From NCBI RefSeq assembly GCF_020832325.1, contig NZ_JAFIEU010000050.1, positions 62,001-126,000 on the forward strand: a DNA stretch of 64,000 nucleotides, in the 5' to 3' direction. Position numbers and translations under genes: made by a program. Source of the stretch: Lunatimonas sp. GTDB taxonomy: Bacteria > Bacteroidota > Bacteroidia > Cytophagales > Cyclobacteriaceae. Below the pieces are notes generated by a model. That model made no database searches. It was not told the origin of the DNA and worked only from the letters and a program-made list of their open reading frames with translations. Position 1 is the stretch's first letter. Each line of letters begins with the position of its first letter. This document shows positions 35,898-44,487 of this stretch, piece by piece.

Positions 35898-35929
35898 CCC
35901 CAAAGCCGCAGGTTGCTGTAGCTTTGGGG
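35898..35929 (-). promoter_or_regulatory. Hairpin between inositol oxygenase and symporter genes
   Basis: CCCCAAAGC (35898-35906) and GCTTTGGGG (35921-35929) are perfect nine-base arms with a 14-base loop. Downstream on minus is AATTTTATAAC, only weakly T-rich, so it could be a partial terminator limiting transporter expression. Confidence 0.5.
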
Positions 35930-35986
35930 ATGGTTTATTGGTAGATACGTGTTGATACAGGTGTACGGGTATACCAGTCGCGTTCC

Positions 35987-36868
35987 TTAAAATTTAAGGG
36001 TTGCTGGAAGGTATTTAGCCACCAAATCCTCGTAGTAAGGTCGGAGGGCTTTCGCATCCGGCGGCACGGGCACCTTGGAATACAAATCGTAGGGGTTAAA
36101 TTTCTCAACCCACTTGAACATCTCTCGGTCGTGGTCGTTGAGCAAGTGGTCGTAGGAATTTTCCCGGTGCTGTGCGTAAAAGGAATGGTATCGGATCATG
36201 TAAAGAGCCGGTTCCGGAAGGTAGTCTTTCATCATCTGATACAGGTATTCATCGTGTCCCCAAGACATTTTCACCTGATCCAAGCCGCAGTTTGGCTCAT
36301 AGACCCCGTATTTTGAATTGTATCGCTCATCAGTGGAATCTGGATTGTCGGCAAAAAACTCCGGATACACGATCGCATCGGTGTGTTTGCATCCCACAGG
36401 AAAAGTATCGCCTACAACTGCCCATTGGGGCTCGTCAAACAAGCAGAGTACTTTTCCCAAATCGTGAATAAAGCCAGTTAATACAAACCAATCAGGGTGG
36501 CCGTCCGCCCGTATAGCCTCTGAGGTCTGTAGTAGGTGCTGCAACTGGTCTAGGTTAATATCTGGGTCGGAGTCATCTACCAATGTATTCAGGTAAGCTA
36601 CAGCATCCCAGAATGGCATCTCTTTCTTTTCGAATTTTAGAAACTCCTTTTCCTTTTCCACCACAAAATCATACGTTTGATACTTGTGGTTCAACCGATA
36701 GAATTCACGTACCGTGTCTACCCGCTCTGAATCGTGGTAGTTGCGGTAATCTTCTTTGGCTTTCGCCTGCTTATCTTTGGGTTCAGGGTACCTGACCAAC
36801 AAATCATCTTCCCAGTCTTCGATGCTGTTAAGAGGCGTTTTTTCGTTTTCGTTGTACGTTGATTGCAT
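35987..36868 (-). CDS. Myo-inositol oxygenase (eukaryote-like MIOX)
   Basis: A 293-residue di-iron oxygenase converting myo-inositol and oxygen to D-glucuronate. It closely follows the animal enzyme throughout: [36 protein letters not shown] (HD iron ligands), [34 protein letters not shown] (His ligand), [10 protein letters not shown] (His) and FNPYDLYSK with [14 protein letters not shown] at the end. Length is also near the mammalian one (285 residues). Bacterial MIOX is known from some Bacteroidota. The symporter downstream is the likely inositol importer; glucuronate-using genes are not in the window. No signal peptide, so cytosolic. Confidence 0.95.
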   Translation of the reverse strand: MQSTYNENEKTPLNSIEDWEDDLLVRYPEPKDKQAKAKEDYRNYHDSERVDTVREFYRLNHKYQTYDFVVEKEKEFLKFEKKEMPFWDAVAYLNTLVDDSDPDINLDQLQHLLQTSEAIRADGHPDWFVLTGFIHDLGKVLCLFDEPQWAVVGDTFPVGCKHTDAIVYPEFFADNPDSTDERYNSKYGVYEPNCGLDQVKMSWGHDEYLYQMMKDYLPEPALYMIRYHSFYAQHRENSYDHLLNDHDREMFKWVEKFNPYDLYSKVPVPPDAKALRPYYEDLVAKYLPATLKF

Positions 36869-37010
36869 GGAACTAAGGTGTTTTTAGGGTATTCGATACG
36901 AGTTTCCTAATCGGTTTCGAAAATTACCAAAAAAAAAATCATGTTTCTGGAATTTTGCCCGAATATTTTTAATCCTACTACTTTTATATTACGGACATAG
37001 GATGGCAAAG

Positions 37011-38687
37011 TTATCTCAGAGCCGCCTTAATTTCTTTAAGTGTTTTTGCATTTGAAACAGAATCGGAGAAGACCTCTAGGATCTTGGGTTTTAGGGATTT
37101 TTCGAAGAAATTGGGAAGGACCGAAAGCAATTCAGACTCATGGTAAACTGCGTTGTACTCAAAAGAAAACTCGTTGGCCAGTGATTTGGCGGTGAGAGCC
37201 TGCCGTGTTTCAAAGAATTCCTCCAATTCCGGGAGTGCATTTGGTCCCTCGATGAGTCTGAAAATTCCTCCGGCGTGGTTATTTAAAACCACGACTCGTA
37301 GATTGGGCAGGTCGTAATTGTGCCAGAATGCATTTCGGTCGTAAAAGAAAGCCATGTCACCGGTGATCAGGGTTACGGTTTCCTTGGTGGTGAGGGCACA
37401 TCCCACTGCCGTGGAATTCGACCCATCTATACCGCTGGTTCCGCGGTTAGCTAGGATTTCGATCCGTTTTTCTTTCATCCCAAGAAAGCTGGCATAGCGG
37501 ACGGCCATGCTGTTAGCCAGGTGTAGTTTGGAGGGGTAGGGAAGATGTTTTAAGCAATGGTAAATCGCCTTAAATTCACCAAAGGTCGCGTTTTCCATTG
37601 CTAGAGGTAATTTCTGTCGAATGCGGCTTTCCGCCTCCACCCACCCTGCGGTGTAGCTTTTGTCAACCTGCAGTTCCTGAGAGATAAACCAGTCTAAGAA
37701 GTCCGAGGGCGCTGCGTGAATCACCTTGGTAAGCCTTTGAAAGGGATCTGGTACGTAGCCTTGCGTCTGAATGTGCCAGTGATTTGCAGGGGTACTACGG
37801 AGAAACTGCTTGAGGGATTTGGATAGGATGCTCTTTCCAAAGGTGATAATCAGATCAGGCACTAGGCGTTCTTTTTCCGTAGTGTTTTGCAGTAGAAAAT
37901 CTGGGTGGGTGATAGCATCCCCGTTTTGGAGGTTGGAGATCAGTTCGGTAACCACCACCCCCGTGCCGATTTTATGAATGTGTTCGAGCATGCCCTTTAG
38001 CCGGTCGTCTTTTTTTTGTTGTCCCGGCACAAAGAGAATTCTGCGGTACTTTTTTATGTTTTCTTTTAACCGAATCAGCTGCTCTTGGGAGAGTGTTGGG
38101 GTTCCACGAAGTGGTTGGGTAACCGGTACGGATCTGGAAAAGTCGAATGATTCTCCAGGAGCAGGATAGAAAGGCTCTCGCAATGGTACATTGATATGAA
38201 CGGGGCCTTGGGGAAAACTCGTCGCCTCTAGGATTGCCTCGTTGATCAGCCGGTGAAGGTGCCAGAGATGGTCTTCGGATGAAAAGGAATCGGGGAGTAC
38301 CAAACTTTTTTTTACGTGATTCCCGAAGATTCCCGTCTGCCGGATCGTTTGACCGTCCCATTGGTCGATCCATTCCGGAGGCCTGTCGGCTGTGATCACC
38401 AGTAAGGGTATCTGCTGGAAAAACGCTTCGGCAATCGCCGGGGCATAGTTGTAGCCTGCGGACCCGCTGGTGCATACCATAGCTACTGGCATCTCAGACT
38501 GTTGGGCCATGCCAAGGGCAACGAATGCCGCAGATCGCTCATCCGAAATGGTGCGGCAGTGTATGTTCGGATGGCGGATAAATGCCAATGAAATCGGCGC
38601 ACACCGCGAACCTGGGGACAAAACAGCTTCCTTGATGCCGTGCTGTGCACATATACTCACCAGATCAGTTATTGCGGGTACTATCAA
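37011..38687 (-). CDS. menD: 2-succinyl-5-enolpyruvyl-6-hydroxy-3-cyclohexene-1-carboxylate synthase
   Basis: A 558-residue thiamine-diphosphate enzyme that joins isochorismate and 2-oxoglutarate in menaquinone synthesis. Landmarks: AVLSPGSRCAPISLAFIRHP (start of the Pyr domain), RTISDERSAAFVALGMAQ (catalytic Glu), VCTSGSAGYNYAPAIAEAF, ITADRPPEWIDQWDGQTIRQ and the ThDP motif TGDMAFFYDRNAFW ending VVLNNHAGGIFRLI. ATG 38687 overlaps the end of the isochorismate synthase gene by four bases, so translation is coupled. The rest of the men pathway after this step is not in the window. Confidence 0.97.
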   Translation of the reverse strand: MIVPAITDLVSICAQHGIKEAVLSPGSRCAPISLAFIRHPNIHCRTISDERSAAFVALGMAQQSEMPVAMVCTSGSAGYNYAPAIAEAFFQQIPLLVITADRPPEWIDQWDGQTIRQTGIFGNHVKKSLVLPDSFSSEDHLWHLHRLINEAILEATSFPQGPVHINVPLREPFYPAPGESFDFSRSVPVTQPLRGTPTLSQEQLIRLKENIKKYRRILFVPGQQKKDDRLKGMLEHIHKIGTGVVVTELISNLQNGDAITHPDFLLQNTTEKERLVPDLIITFGKSILSKSLKQFLRSTPANHWHIQTQGYVPDPFQRLTKVIHAAPSDFLDWFISQELQVDKSYTAGWVEAESRIRQKLPLAMENATFGEFKAIYHCLKHLPYPSKLHLANSMAVRYASFLGMKEKRIEILANRGTSGIDGSNSTAVGCALTTKETVTLITGDMAFFYDRNAFWHNYDLPNLRVVVLNNHAGGIFRLIEGPNALPELEEFFETRQALTAKSLANEFSFEYNAVYHESELLSVLPNFFEKSLKPKILEVFSDSVSNAKTLKEIKAALR

Positions 38688-39901
38688 GTTCTTTCGGGGT
38701 TAATGAGGTATTTTCGGATGATTTCACATTTCATTTCCGTCTCTTCCCATTCCTTTTCTGGGTCAGAGTCTTCTGTGATACCGGCTCCGGCATACAGGAG
38801 GGCACCATTTTCCAAAATCCTACCGCAACGGAGGTTGACATAAACCTGCGTTTCCTCTTGGATGTTTATTGGGCCTAGGTAGCCGGCAAAAAAGCTTCTG
38901 TCAAATCCTTCATTTGATTGAATGAAGGCATTGGCGGTGTCTTTGGGCATCCCACATACCGCGGAAGTTGGATGCAGTAAATTGAGCATGACGGATCCCA
39001 ATTGAGGAAAACCGGTAGCTTCCATATCCACGTAAAAGTCGGATTTTAGGTGAAGGAGATTTCCAGCCATGCTTGTCTTTGGACCGATTTCATCGTATTC
39101 CCGTAAGCGTATTTTTTTAAAGCAACTGACGATGTATCTGCTCACCAAAGCCTGTTCTTCAATTTCCTTTTGGGTCCACGCAGCCGTTTTAAGAGGATTC
39201 TCTCCAACCCCTCGTTGGGTGCCCGCCAAGGCCATCGTATGAAAAGTAGTACCTTTGGTCTGAATCAGTACCTCGGGGGTAGCACCGATCCACGTTCCTA
39301 TTCCGGGAATGTGAAAGAAGTTGACAAAAGAATTGGGGTAGGCCCGGCAAAGTGCCAAGAACGTCCCAACGAGATCAAATTCCTCCGTTAGGGGCAGATG
39401 TTTGGTCTTTGCAGCCACCACTTTGAACATGGTTTTGTCTGAAATCTCGCGCCTGGCTTTTTCCACCATCGTCACAAAGGATTCCTTGGTAGTGGAAAGT
39501 CCGATCGTGGGCTTTTCCGCTGCTGTTTCGCGTTTTATCGCCTTCCAAATCTTCTCTCTCAGTGATCCACCGGCCTTGCTAGTCGCCTGCACCAGTTGTT
39601 CCGGGAGCTCGGTGTACGTATTTTGGTCCAAGTCGAAACTAAGGTAGGTTTCAGCAGGTATAAAAAAAGCCTTCTCGTTTTCCAATCCGGAAAAGGGATG
39701 CAGGATAAACCCTGCCGGTAATTTTTCAATTTCAGTAGACACCTGTAGGATGTCACCACTACTATCTAACACAATCTCTACCTTGGATGCATGGGGTTTC
39801 CGCCAAATGGCAACCTGAAATTGGCCATTTAAGGACGTTAAACACACATTTTCGAGGTATTCGGTGGCAGTAAAGGTATTCGTCGCTGCTACTGTATTCA
39901 T
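38684..39901 (-). CDS. menF: Isochorismate synthase
   Basis: A 405-residue chorismate-binding enzyme producing isochorismate, the substrate of the coupled MenD. C-terminal chorismate-binding core is clear: MVEKARREISDKTMFKVVAAK, WIGATPEVLIQ, HTMALAGTQRGVG, WTQKEIEEQALVSRYI, HPTSAVCGMPKDTA and GFDRSFFAGYLGPIN, ending with YAGAGITEDSDPEKEWEET. The first ~120 residues are divergent, as usual. There is no siderophore gene nearby, so menF rather than entC fits. It follows the thioesterase gene with a one-base gap. Confidence 0.95.
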   Translation of the reverse strand: MNTVAATNTFTATEYLENVCLTSLNGQFQVAIWRKPHASKVEIVLDSSGDILQVSTEIEKLPAGFILHPFSGLENEKAFFIPAETYLSFDLDQNTYTELPEQLVQATSKAGGSLREKIWKAIKRETAAEKPTIGLSTTKESFVTMVEKARREISDKTMFKVVAAKTKHLPLTEEFDLVGTFLALCRAYPNSFVNFFHIPGIGTWIGATPEVLIQTKGTTFHTMALAGTQRGVGENPLKTAAWTQKEIEEQALVSRYIVSCFKKIRLREYDEIGPKTSMAGNLLHLKSDFYVDMEATGFPQLGSVMLNLLHPTSAVCGMPKDTANAFIQSNEGFDRSFFAGYLGPINIQEETQVYVNLRCGRILENGALLYAGAGITEDSDPEKEWEETEMKCEIIRKYLINPERT

Positions 39902-39902
39902 A

Positions 39903-40325
39903 TTATTTCTTTTCCAGTACGGCTAGCGTGATTCGGCTTATGCAGGAAAGCTTGCCTTCCGGAGTGACAATTCTTATTTCCCAAACTTGCGTCTTTTGTC
40001 CAATGTGAATAGGCTTTACGATGCCTTTGACCGTTCCTTCTTTCACGGACTTTAGGTGATTGGCATTGATTTCCAAACCTACGCAATAGTGAGTTTCTGG
40101 ATTGATCATCAGCATACCTGCTACGCTTCCGAGCGTTTCTGCTAGCACCACGTTTGCTCCCCCATGTAACAAACCCAACGGTTGTTTGGTTTTATCCGTG
40201 ACGGGCATGACCGCCTCCAGGTAGTCTTCACCGTAACCGGTGAACGTAATGCCTAAATGCTCGACCATGGTGTTTCGACCCATTTTATTTAAAAAATCGA
40301 GGTCGGGTTTTGACGTAAATAGCAT
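39903..40325 (-). CDS. menI: Hotdog-fold thioesterase, probable 1,4-dihydroxy-2-naphthoyl-CoA hydrolase
   Basis: A 140-residue PaaI-type thioesterase. Start 40325 gives the usual family length; the frame from 40418 adds 31 residues that run into the divergent gene. Hotdog motif: KQPLGLLHGGANVVLAETLGSVAG with catalytic Glu, GLEINANHLKSV and the closing strand RITLAVLEKK. Its place at the head of a menF-menD operon makes hydrolysis of the menaquinone intermediate DHNA-CoA its likely role; the symbol rests on that context. Confidence 0.85.
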   Translation of the reverse strand: MLFTSKPDLDFLNKMGRNTMVEHLGITFTGYGEDYLEAVMPVTDKTKQPLGLLHGGANVVLAETLGSVAGMLMINPETHYCVGLEINANHLKSVKEGTVKGIVKPIHIGQKTQVWEIRIVTPEGKLSCISRITLAVLEKK

Positions 40326-40363
40326 GTTTTGTCCGATAAAAGCTTTTTCTTTGAACCTGCATT

Positions 40364-40371
40364 CAAAAATA
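40364..40371 (-). promoter_or_regulatory. Candidate -7 element of the menaquinone operon
   Basis: TATTTTTG on minus matches TAnnTTTG. It lies 38 bases before ATG 40325, so the longer 40418 start would be upstream of the transcript. No TTG at -33 was found. Confidence 0.35.
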
Positions 40372-40379
40372 AGTAAATC

Positions 40380-40988
40380 TTGAGCAGTAAAAAAATTTAT
40401 GTAGTCCGACACGGACAAACCGATTTTAACCTAAGAGGAGTAGTGCAAGGCAGCGGCATCGATGCGCCCCTGAATGACACTGGGAGAAAACAAGCAGCGG
40501 CTTTTTTCGAGCAGAACAAGCATCTACCTATTGACTACATCTATTACTCCGGGCTAATTCGAACCCGTCAGTCAATCGAACCGTTCCTTGAATTGGGTAT
40601 TCCAAGCAAGTCACTTCCGGATCTAAACGAAATCAGTTGGGGCAAATATGAAGGAATACCCATGGATGAAAACGGTCACCACCATTATCAGGACATGCTA
40701 AGCCGATGGGCAGAGGGACAACTGGACTATCGGATTGAAGGTGGTGAATCACCGCTTCAGGTAGCAAACCGGCTTTCGAAGGCGATTGACCATATTACGG
40801 GCAATGGGGGTGAAAATCTTTTGGTTTGCATGCACGGACGTGCGATACGAATTTTGATGTGTCTTTTGTTGGATAAACCTTTGCAGGAGATGGATCAGTT
40901 TAAGCATCAAAATCTTTGTTGCTACGAACTGGACTACCACCTGGAGAAAGGGTATGAATTGGTGGGATATACGGGTTCTCCGATTTAG
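40380..40988 (+). CDS. Histidine phosphatase family protein (phosphoglycerate mutase-like)
   Basis: A 202-residue cytosolic phosphatase. The RHG motif KIYVVRHGQTDFNLRG carries the phospho-accepting His; the second catalytic part is LLVCMHGRAIRILM with the conserved His. Length and the EISWGKYEGIPMDE region are typical of the broad-specificity branch rather than glycolytic mutase. A TTG at 40380 is the only start close to the first strand. It is divergent from menI and converges with the next gene, overlapping its end by four bases. Natural substrate unknown. Confidence 0.88.
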   Translation: MSSKKIYVVRHGQTDFNLRGVVQGSGIDAPLNDTGRKQAAAFFEQNKHLPIDYIYYSGLIRTRQSIEPFLELGIPSKSLPDLNEISWGKYEGIPMDENGHHHYQDMLSRWAEGQLDYRIEGGESPLQVANRLSKAIDHITGNGGENLLVCMHGRAIRILMCLLLDKPLQEMDQFKHQNLCCYELDYHLEKGYELVGYTGSPI

Positions 40989-41401
40989 AGAGTTAGTTTC
41001 ACAGTAGCTACCTTCTTTTTACTGTTTTTAGCCTCTTCCGTGGATTTGGAGAGAAGCTGTGCGTAGGTATTGTCGGTTTGCTTTAAGTCGATAATTCTGA
41101 ACGCGACCTCTTCAAGTTTTACCAAGCGATCATTCCCAACGATTACCAGGGCCTTACCTATATCGCACGCGTCCCATTCTTCGAAAGGAACAGTAATAAG
41201 CAAGGCCGCATCGGAATTTCCTGCGTAGGATTTGGTCTGAAAATTATCCAGAAAATTTAACTCAATTTTGGTGCTGCTAGTACTGTGAAGGCGAAGTTCC
41301 TCCTTGTCAAAAATAACCAAAAACGTCTTCTCTTTCTTGTCCTTTGCGTCAGACACGAAAGCTATTCCCAAAAATAACAAAATCAGCAACGTCTTTCTCA
41401 T
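40985..41401 (-). CDS. Hypothetical exported protein, 138 residues
   Basis: Not recognised. Signal peptide 1-19 (MRKTLLILLFLGIAFVSDA) then a Lys-rich opening and a beta-rich sequence (KTFLVIFDKEELRLHSTSST, AALLITVPFEEWDACDIGKA). It ends KKVATVKLTL and probably resides in the periplasm. Upstream TTG, 20 bases, TAAATTGG is a one-mismatch promoter match. Convergent with the histidine phosphatase gene. Confidence 0.65.
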   Translation of the reverse strand: MRKTLLILLFLGIAFVSDAKDKKEKTFLVIFDKEELRLHSTSSTKIELNFLDNFQTKSYAGNSDAALLITVPFEEWDACDIGKALVIVGNDRLVKLEEVAFRIIDLKQTDNTYAQLLSKSTEEAKNSKKKVATVKLTL

Positions 41402-41462
41402 GGTTCCAATTTATGTATTATTACCAATTCCCACAAGAAAAGTTTCAGAATTTGAGATAAAT

Positions 41463-41495
41463 ATAAAAAAAAGCCCGATGTTGATCGGGCTTTCA
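41463..41495 (-). terminator. Bidirectional terminator of the Nif3 / zinc-ribbon operon
   Basis: AAGCCCGAT (41471-41479), loop GTTG, ATCGGGCTT (41484-41492); the A-run before it gives a U-tail on minus. It is 12 bases past the zinc-ribbon stop. Confidence 0.88.
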
Positions 41496-41506
41496 TTAGA
41501 ATATGT

Positions 41507-42277
41507 CTAGGCTCTGCTTCGCTTTCTTTTGGTTCCGGTATCTTCCTCTACCTCCTCTTCCACACCGGCAAAAATACGTCCGCAATGCTCGCAAACAATC
41601 AGTTTCTTCTTCTCTCTGATTTCAGCTTGACGTTGCGGTGGTACTACATTGAAACAGCCACCGCATGCCCCACGCTTCACTAGGACAACTGCCAGGCCGT
41701 TTTTAGCATTCTGTCGAATTTTCTGGTAACTTTTAAACAGCCGTTCATCCACTTTCTTAGATGCTTTTTCCCGGTCTGTCTTTAGTTTATTTTCTTCAGA
41801 TTCGCTTTCCGACACGATGACATCCAGTTCGCTTTTCTTTTGGTCTAGATCGTGCTTTCGGTCTTTGAGAACTTCTTTGACTTCCTCAATGTCCTTTTCT
41901 TTTTCCTCTATGCGAAGTTGGGCTTCCCCGATCTTCTTTTTGGAAACCTGTATTTCCAGATCTTGCAGTTCCAGTTCCTTGGTGATGGCGTCGTACTCCC
42001 GGTTGTTTCGGACGTTCATTTGCTGCTCTTGGTATTTTTTGATCAGCTTCTCTGATTCCTTGATAGCGTCTTTGTGTTTTTTGACTTCCTCACCCAAACC
42101 CGCAATGTCCGATTCGAATTTCGACAACCGGGTTTCGTAACCGGCAATTTCGTCTTCTAAATCTTGAACTTCTTCGGGGAGGGCACCTCTGACTTTAAAA
42201 ATCGCGTCTAATCTGGAATCTATGTTTTGAAGGTTGAGAATGGCTTCTAGTTTCTGTGCAACGGTACTTTCCATCAA
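41507..42277 (-). CDS. Coiled-coil protein with C-terminal C4 zinc ribbon
   Basis: A 256-residue cytosolic protein. Residues about 20-190 form a long charged antiparallel coiled coil (DLEDEIAGYETRLSKFESDI, then QLRIEEKEKDIEEVKEVLKD). The C-terminus is a four-Cys zinc ribbon: RGACGGCFNVVPPQRQAEIRE followed by LIVCEHCGRIFAG. This architecture is the widespread CT398/DUF164-type family, thought to work with flagellar or secretion ATPases or in nucleic-acid processing in other bacteria; no role is settled here. Its ATG immediately follows the Nif3 stop, a coupling often seen in Bacteroidota. Confidence 0.92.
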   Translation of the reverse strand: MMESTVAQKLEAILNLQNIDSRLDAIFKVRGALPEEVQDLEDEIAGYETRLSKFESDIAGLGEEVKKHKDAIKESEKLIKKYQEQQMNVRNNREYDAITKELELQDLEIQVSKKKIGEAQLRIEEKEKDIEEVKEVLKDRKHDLDQKKSELDVIVSESESEENKLKTDREKASKKVDERLFKSYQKIRQNAKNGLAVVLVKRGACGGCFNVVPPQRQAEIREKKKLIVCEHCGRIFAGVEEEVEEDTGTKRKRSRA

Positions 42278-43378
42278 TTATAAGTAGCTTATGGGATTTG
42301 TGACTGCATTCGACAAATAGAGTGCAATATTAGCAAATTTCTCTGACAATTTGTCTTTTAATAGTTCTTTTGTAAAAAATTCACTTTCATAGTGACCAAT
42401 GTCTACTATAATTAGTTGGTTATCAGCATCGAAAAATTCATGGTACTTCACATCAGCCGTGATAAATAGGTCTGCACCTGCCCGTTTGGCTGCGCCTAGT
42501 AAGAAAATGCCCGCTCCGCCGCATACTGCTACGCGCCGGATTTTTCGGCCCAGCAGCTTGGTATGGCGGATAATCGACAAGTTCATGGCCGATTTCAAAA
42601 ACGTCAAAAATGCCAATTCGTCCATTTCCGCTTCAAGCTCTCCAATCATACCAGCGCCCACTTCCTGGTTTTCGTTTTCCAGCGACTGTAGGTAATAAGC
42701 TACTTCCTCATACGGGTGAATTTGCCGTAATTTGGAGACAATCTGTGTGCTGAGATGTTTGGGAAATAGAATCTCGACGCGATCCTCAGCCACTTCTTCC
42801 AAAACGCCCCGTATACCGAGGGTAGGATTGGCTTTTTCGGTAGGCAAAAATGTACCGATGCCGTTTACACGGAAGCTACAGTTTCTATACGCTCCAATCT
42901 CCCCGGCCCCCGCTGCAAAGAGTCCCTGAAGTACGTGAGCAGTATCCGATACCGGGATGAAGGTTACCAGCTTGGCCAAAATGCCTGCCTTAGGAGAAAG
43001 AATTCGGGTATTTGTCAATCCCAGTTTCTCGGCTATTTTGCTGTTTACGCCCCCCATTACATGGTCCAAATTGGTGTGAATGGCATAGATTGCGATGTCC
43101 TCTTTAATGGCTTTGATAACCGTTCGCTCCACATAGGTCTTGCCGGTAAGACTTTTGAGGCCCTTAAATACAATGGGGTGATGGGCAATAATCAGGTTGC
43201 AGCCTTTTTCGGCGGCCTCAGCTACCACTTCTTCCGTGGCATCCAGCGTGCACAGGATGCCGGTGACTTTGGTGCTTGGGTTTCCCACAATGAGTTGCGC
43301 ATTATCGTAACCTTCTTGGTAGGCGGGGGGTGCCCAGGATTCCAGAAAGGATAGCACATCGCTTATAAAATAAACCAT
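42278..43378 (-). CDS. Nif3-like dinuclear metal centre protein
   Basis: A 366-residue cytosolic protein, likely a GTP cyclohydrolase I type 2-like or hydrolase fold with two metal ions; its biological role is unsettled. Metal ligands appear in NLIIAHHPIVFKGLK, IYAIHTNLDHVMGG and the C-terminal DIGHYESEFFT. The 366-residue length shows the YqfO-like inserted domain (about 125-240) found in many bacteria. Start 43378 is preferred to 43399 because a TAnnTTTG element at 43401-43408 would start transcription between them. First gene of a two-gene operon with the zinc-ribbon protein. Confidence 0.93.
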   Translation of the reverse strand: MVYFISDVLSFLESWAPPAYQEGYDNAQLIVGNPSTKVTGILCTLDATEEVVAEAAEKGCNLIIAHHPIVFKGLKSLTGKTYVERTVIKAIKEDIAIYAIHTNLDHVMGGVNSKIAEKLGLTNTRILSPKAGILAKLVTFIPVSDTAHVLQGLFAAGAGEIGAYRNCSFRVNGIGTFLPTEKANPTLGIRGVLEEVAEDRVEILFPKHLSTQIVSKLRQIHPYEEVAYYLQSLENENQEVGAGMIGELEAEMDELAFLTFLKSAMNLSIIRHTKLLGRKIRRVAVCGGAGIFLLGAAKRAGADLFITADVKYHEFFDADNQLIIVDIGHYESEFFTKELLKDKLSEKFANIALYLSNAVTNPISYL

Positions 43379-43400
43379 ATATTTGCCGTTATTTTCCAAT

Positions 43401-43408
43401 CAAAGCTA
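43401..43408 (-). promoter_or_regulatory. Candidate -7 element of the Nif3 operon
   Basis: TAGCTTTG on minus matches TAnnTTTG. Initiation near 43394 would leave a leader of about 15 bases before ATG 43378. It lies in the 22-base gap to the divergent lpxK gene. Confidence 0.4.
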
Positions 43409-43422
43409 GCAAAATTCTTCCA

Positions 43423-44487
43423 ATGCGCTTTTATGATCCATTTCTTTATCCATTTGCTGCCCTGTATTCCCTGGCTACCAGATGGAGAAATCATCTTTTT
43501 GAAATCGGATCTAAGAAAAGTACGTCCTTCAATGTCCCGGTGATCGTGGTAGGGAACCTTTCGGTCGGAGGCACCGGAAAGACGCCCGCCATAGAATATT
43601 TGATTAGACAATTTCAGGATAGGTATCGCCTTGCCGTGATCAGCAGGGGATACAAGCGAAAAACCTCTGGGTTTCTACTGGCCACTTCCGAGATGGGCCC
43701 CGATGACATCGGTGATGAACCGTTTCAAGTTTTTCAAAAATTTGGTGAAAAGGTAGCCGTAGCGGTAGGGGAGTCTCGCGCGTTGGCCATTCCTCAGGTC
43801 TTGGCCGAACGTCCGGAAACAGAAGTTATTCTCCTAGATGATGCTTTTCAGCACCGGTATGTAGTACCCGATCTAGCAGTCTTGCTAACGACGTTTCATA
43901 AGCCGTTTTTTGAGGATAGGATATTGCCTTTGGGAACTCTACGGGAAAGCCGCAGGGGTGCGGTTCGGGCTAATGCGGTGGTCGTGACGAAGTGTCCCAA
44001 CACCCTTAACGACGCAAAAAAGGCCGCTTTTCACCAGGAGATTATCGCGTACGCGAGAGAGGGTGCCCCCATTATTTTCGCCGGCATTCGCTACAGCGAA
44101 CCCATTCCGATTTCCAAAGGTACTCAAATTATAGGCAAGGCTGTTATTGTGGTGACAGGCATTGCTTCTAACCGTGATTTTCTGGAGGAGGTGCGAAAAA
44201 GGTATGAAGTACTGGAAATACGGGATTACCCGGATCACCATCGATACAGCGTTGCTGACATCAAGGATTTAGAGGTGTTGTATCGTAAACATATCTCCAA
44301 GCAGCCGTCCATTCTAACCACAGAGAAAGACGCTGTTAAATTAAACGTGCCTCAATTTCTTCCTTTTTGGTCAGAAATTCCCATTTTTGCGTTACCTATG
44401 GAGATGGATTTGTCCGAAACGGATCGACGGATAATAACGACTATGGTTTTGGATACTGTGAAAAAAAAGAACTATCGGGGTGAATAA
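43423..44487 (+). CDS. lpxK: Tetraacyldisaccharide 4'-kinase
   Basis: A 354-residue membrane-associated kinase adding the 4'-phosphate to the lipid A precursor. N-terminus LYPFAALYSLATRWRNHLFE, then the P-loop IVVGNLSVGGTGKTPAIEYL, SRGYKRKT, GDEPFQVF, LLDDAFQHR and the catalytic-region LPLGTLRES; the end holds ITTEKDAVKL. Full family length. The downstream porin gene starts with GTG inside the last eight bases of lpxK, and miaE follows with a minor gap: an envelope-linked operon. Confidence 0.96.
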   Translation: MRFYDPFLYPFAALYSLATRWRNHLFEIGSKKSTSFNVPVIVVGNLSVGGTGKTPAIEYLIRQFQDRYRLAVISRGYKRKTSGFLLATSEMGPDDIGDEPFQVFQKFGEKVAVAVGESRALAIPQVLAERPETEVILLDDAFQHRYVVPDLAVLLTTFHKPFFEDRILPLGTLRESRRGAVRANAVVVTKCPNTLNDAKKAAFHQEIIAYAREGAPIIFAGIRYSEPIPISKGTQIIGKAVIVVTGIASNRDFLEEVRKRYEVLEIRDYPDHHRYSVADIKDLEVLYRKHISKQPSILTTEKDAVKLNVPQFLPFWSEIPIFALPMEMDLSETDRRIITTMVLDTVKKKNYRGE

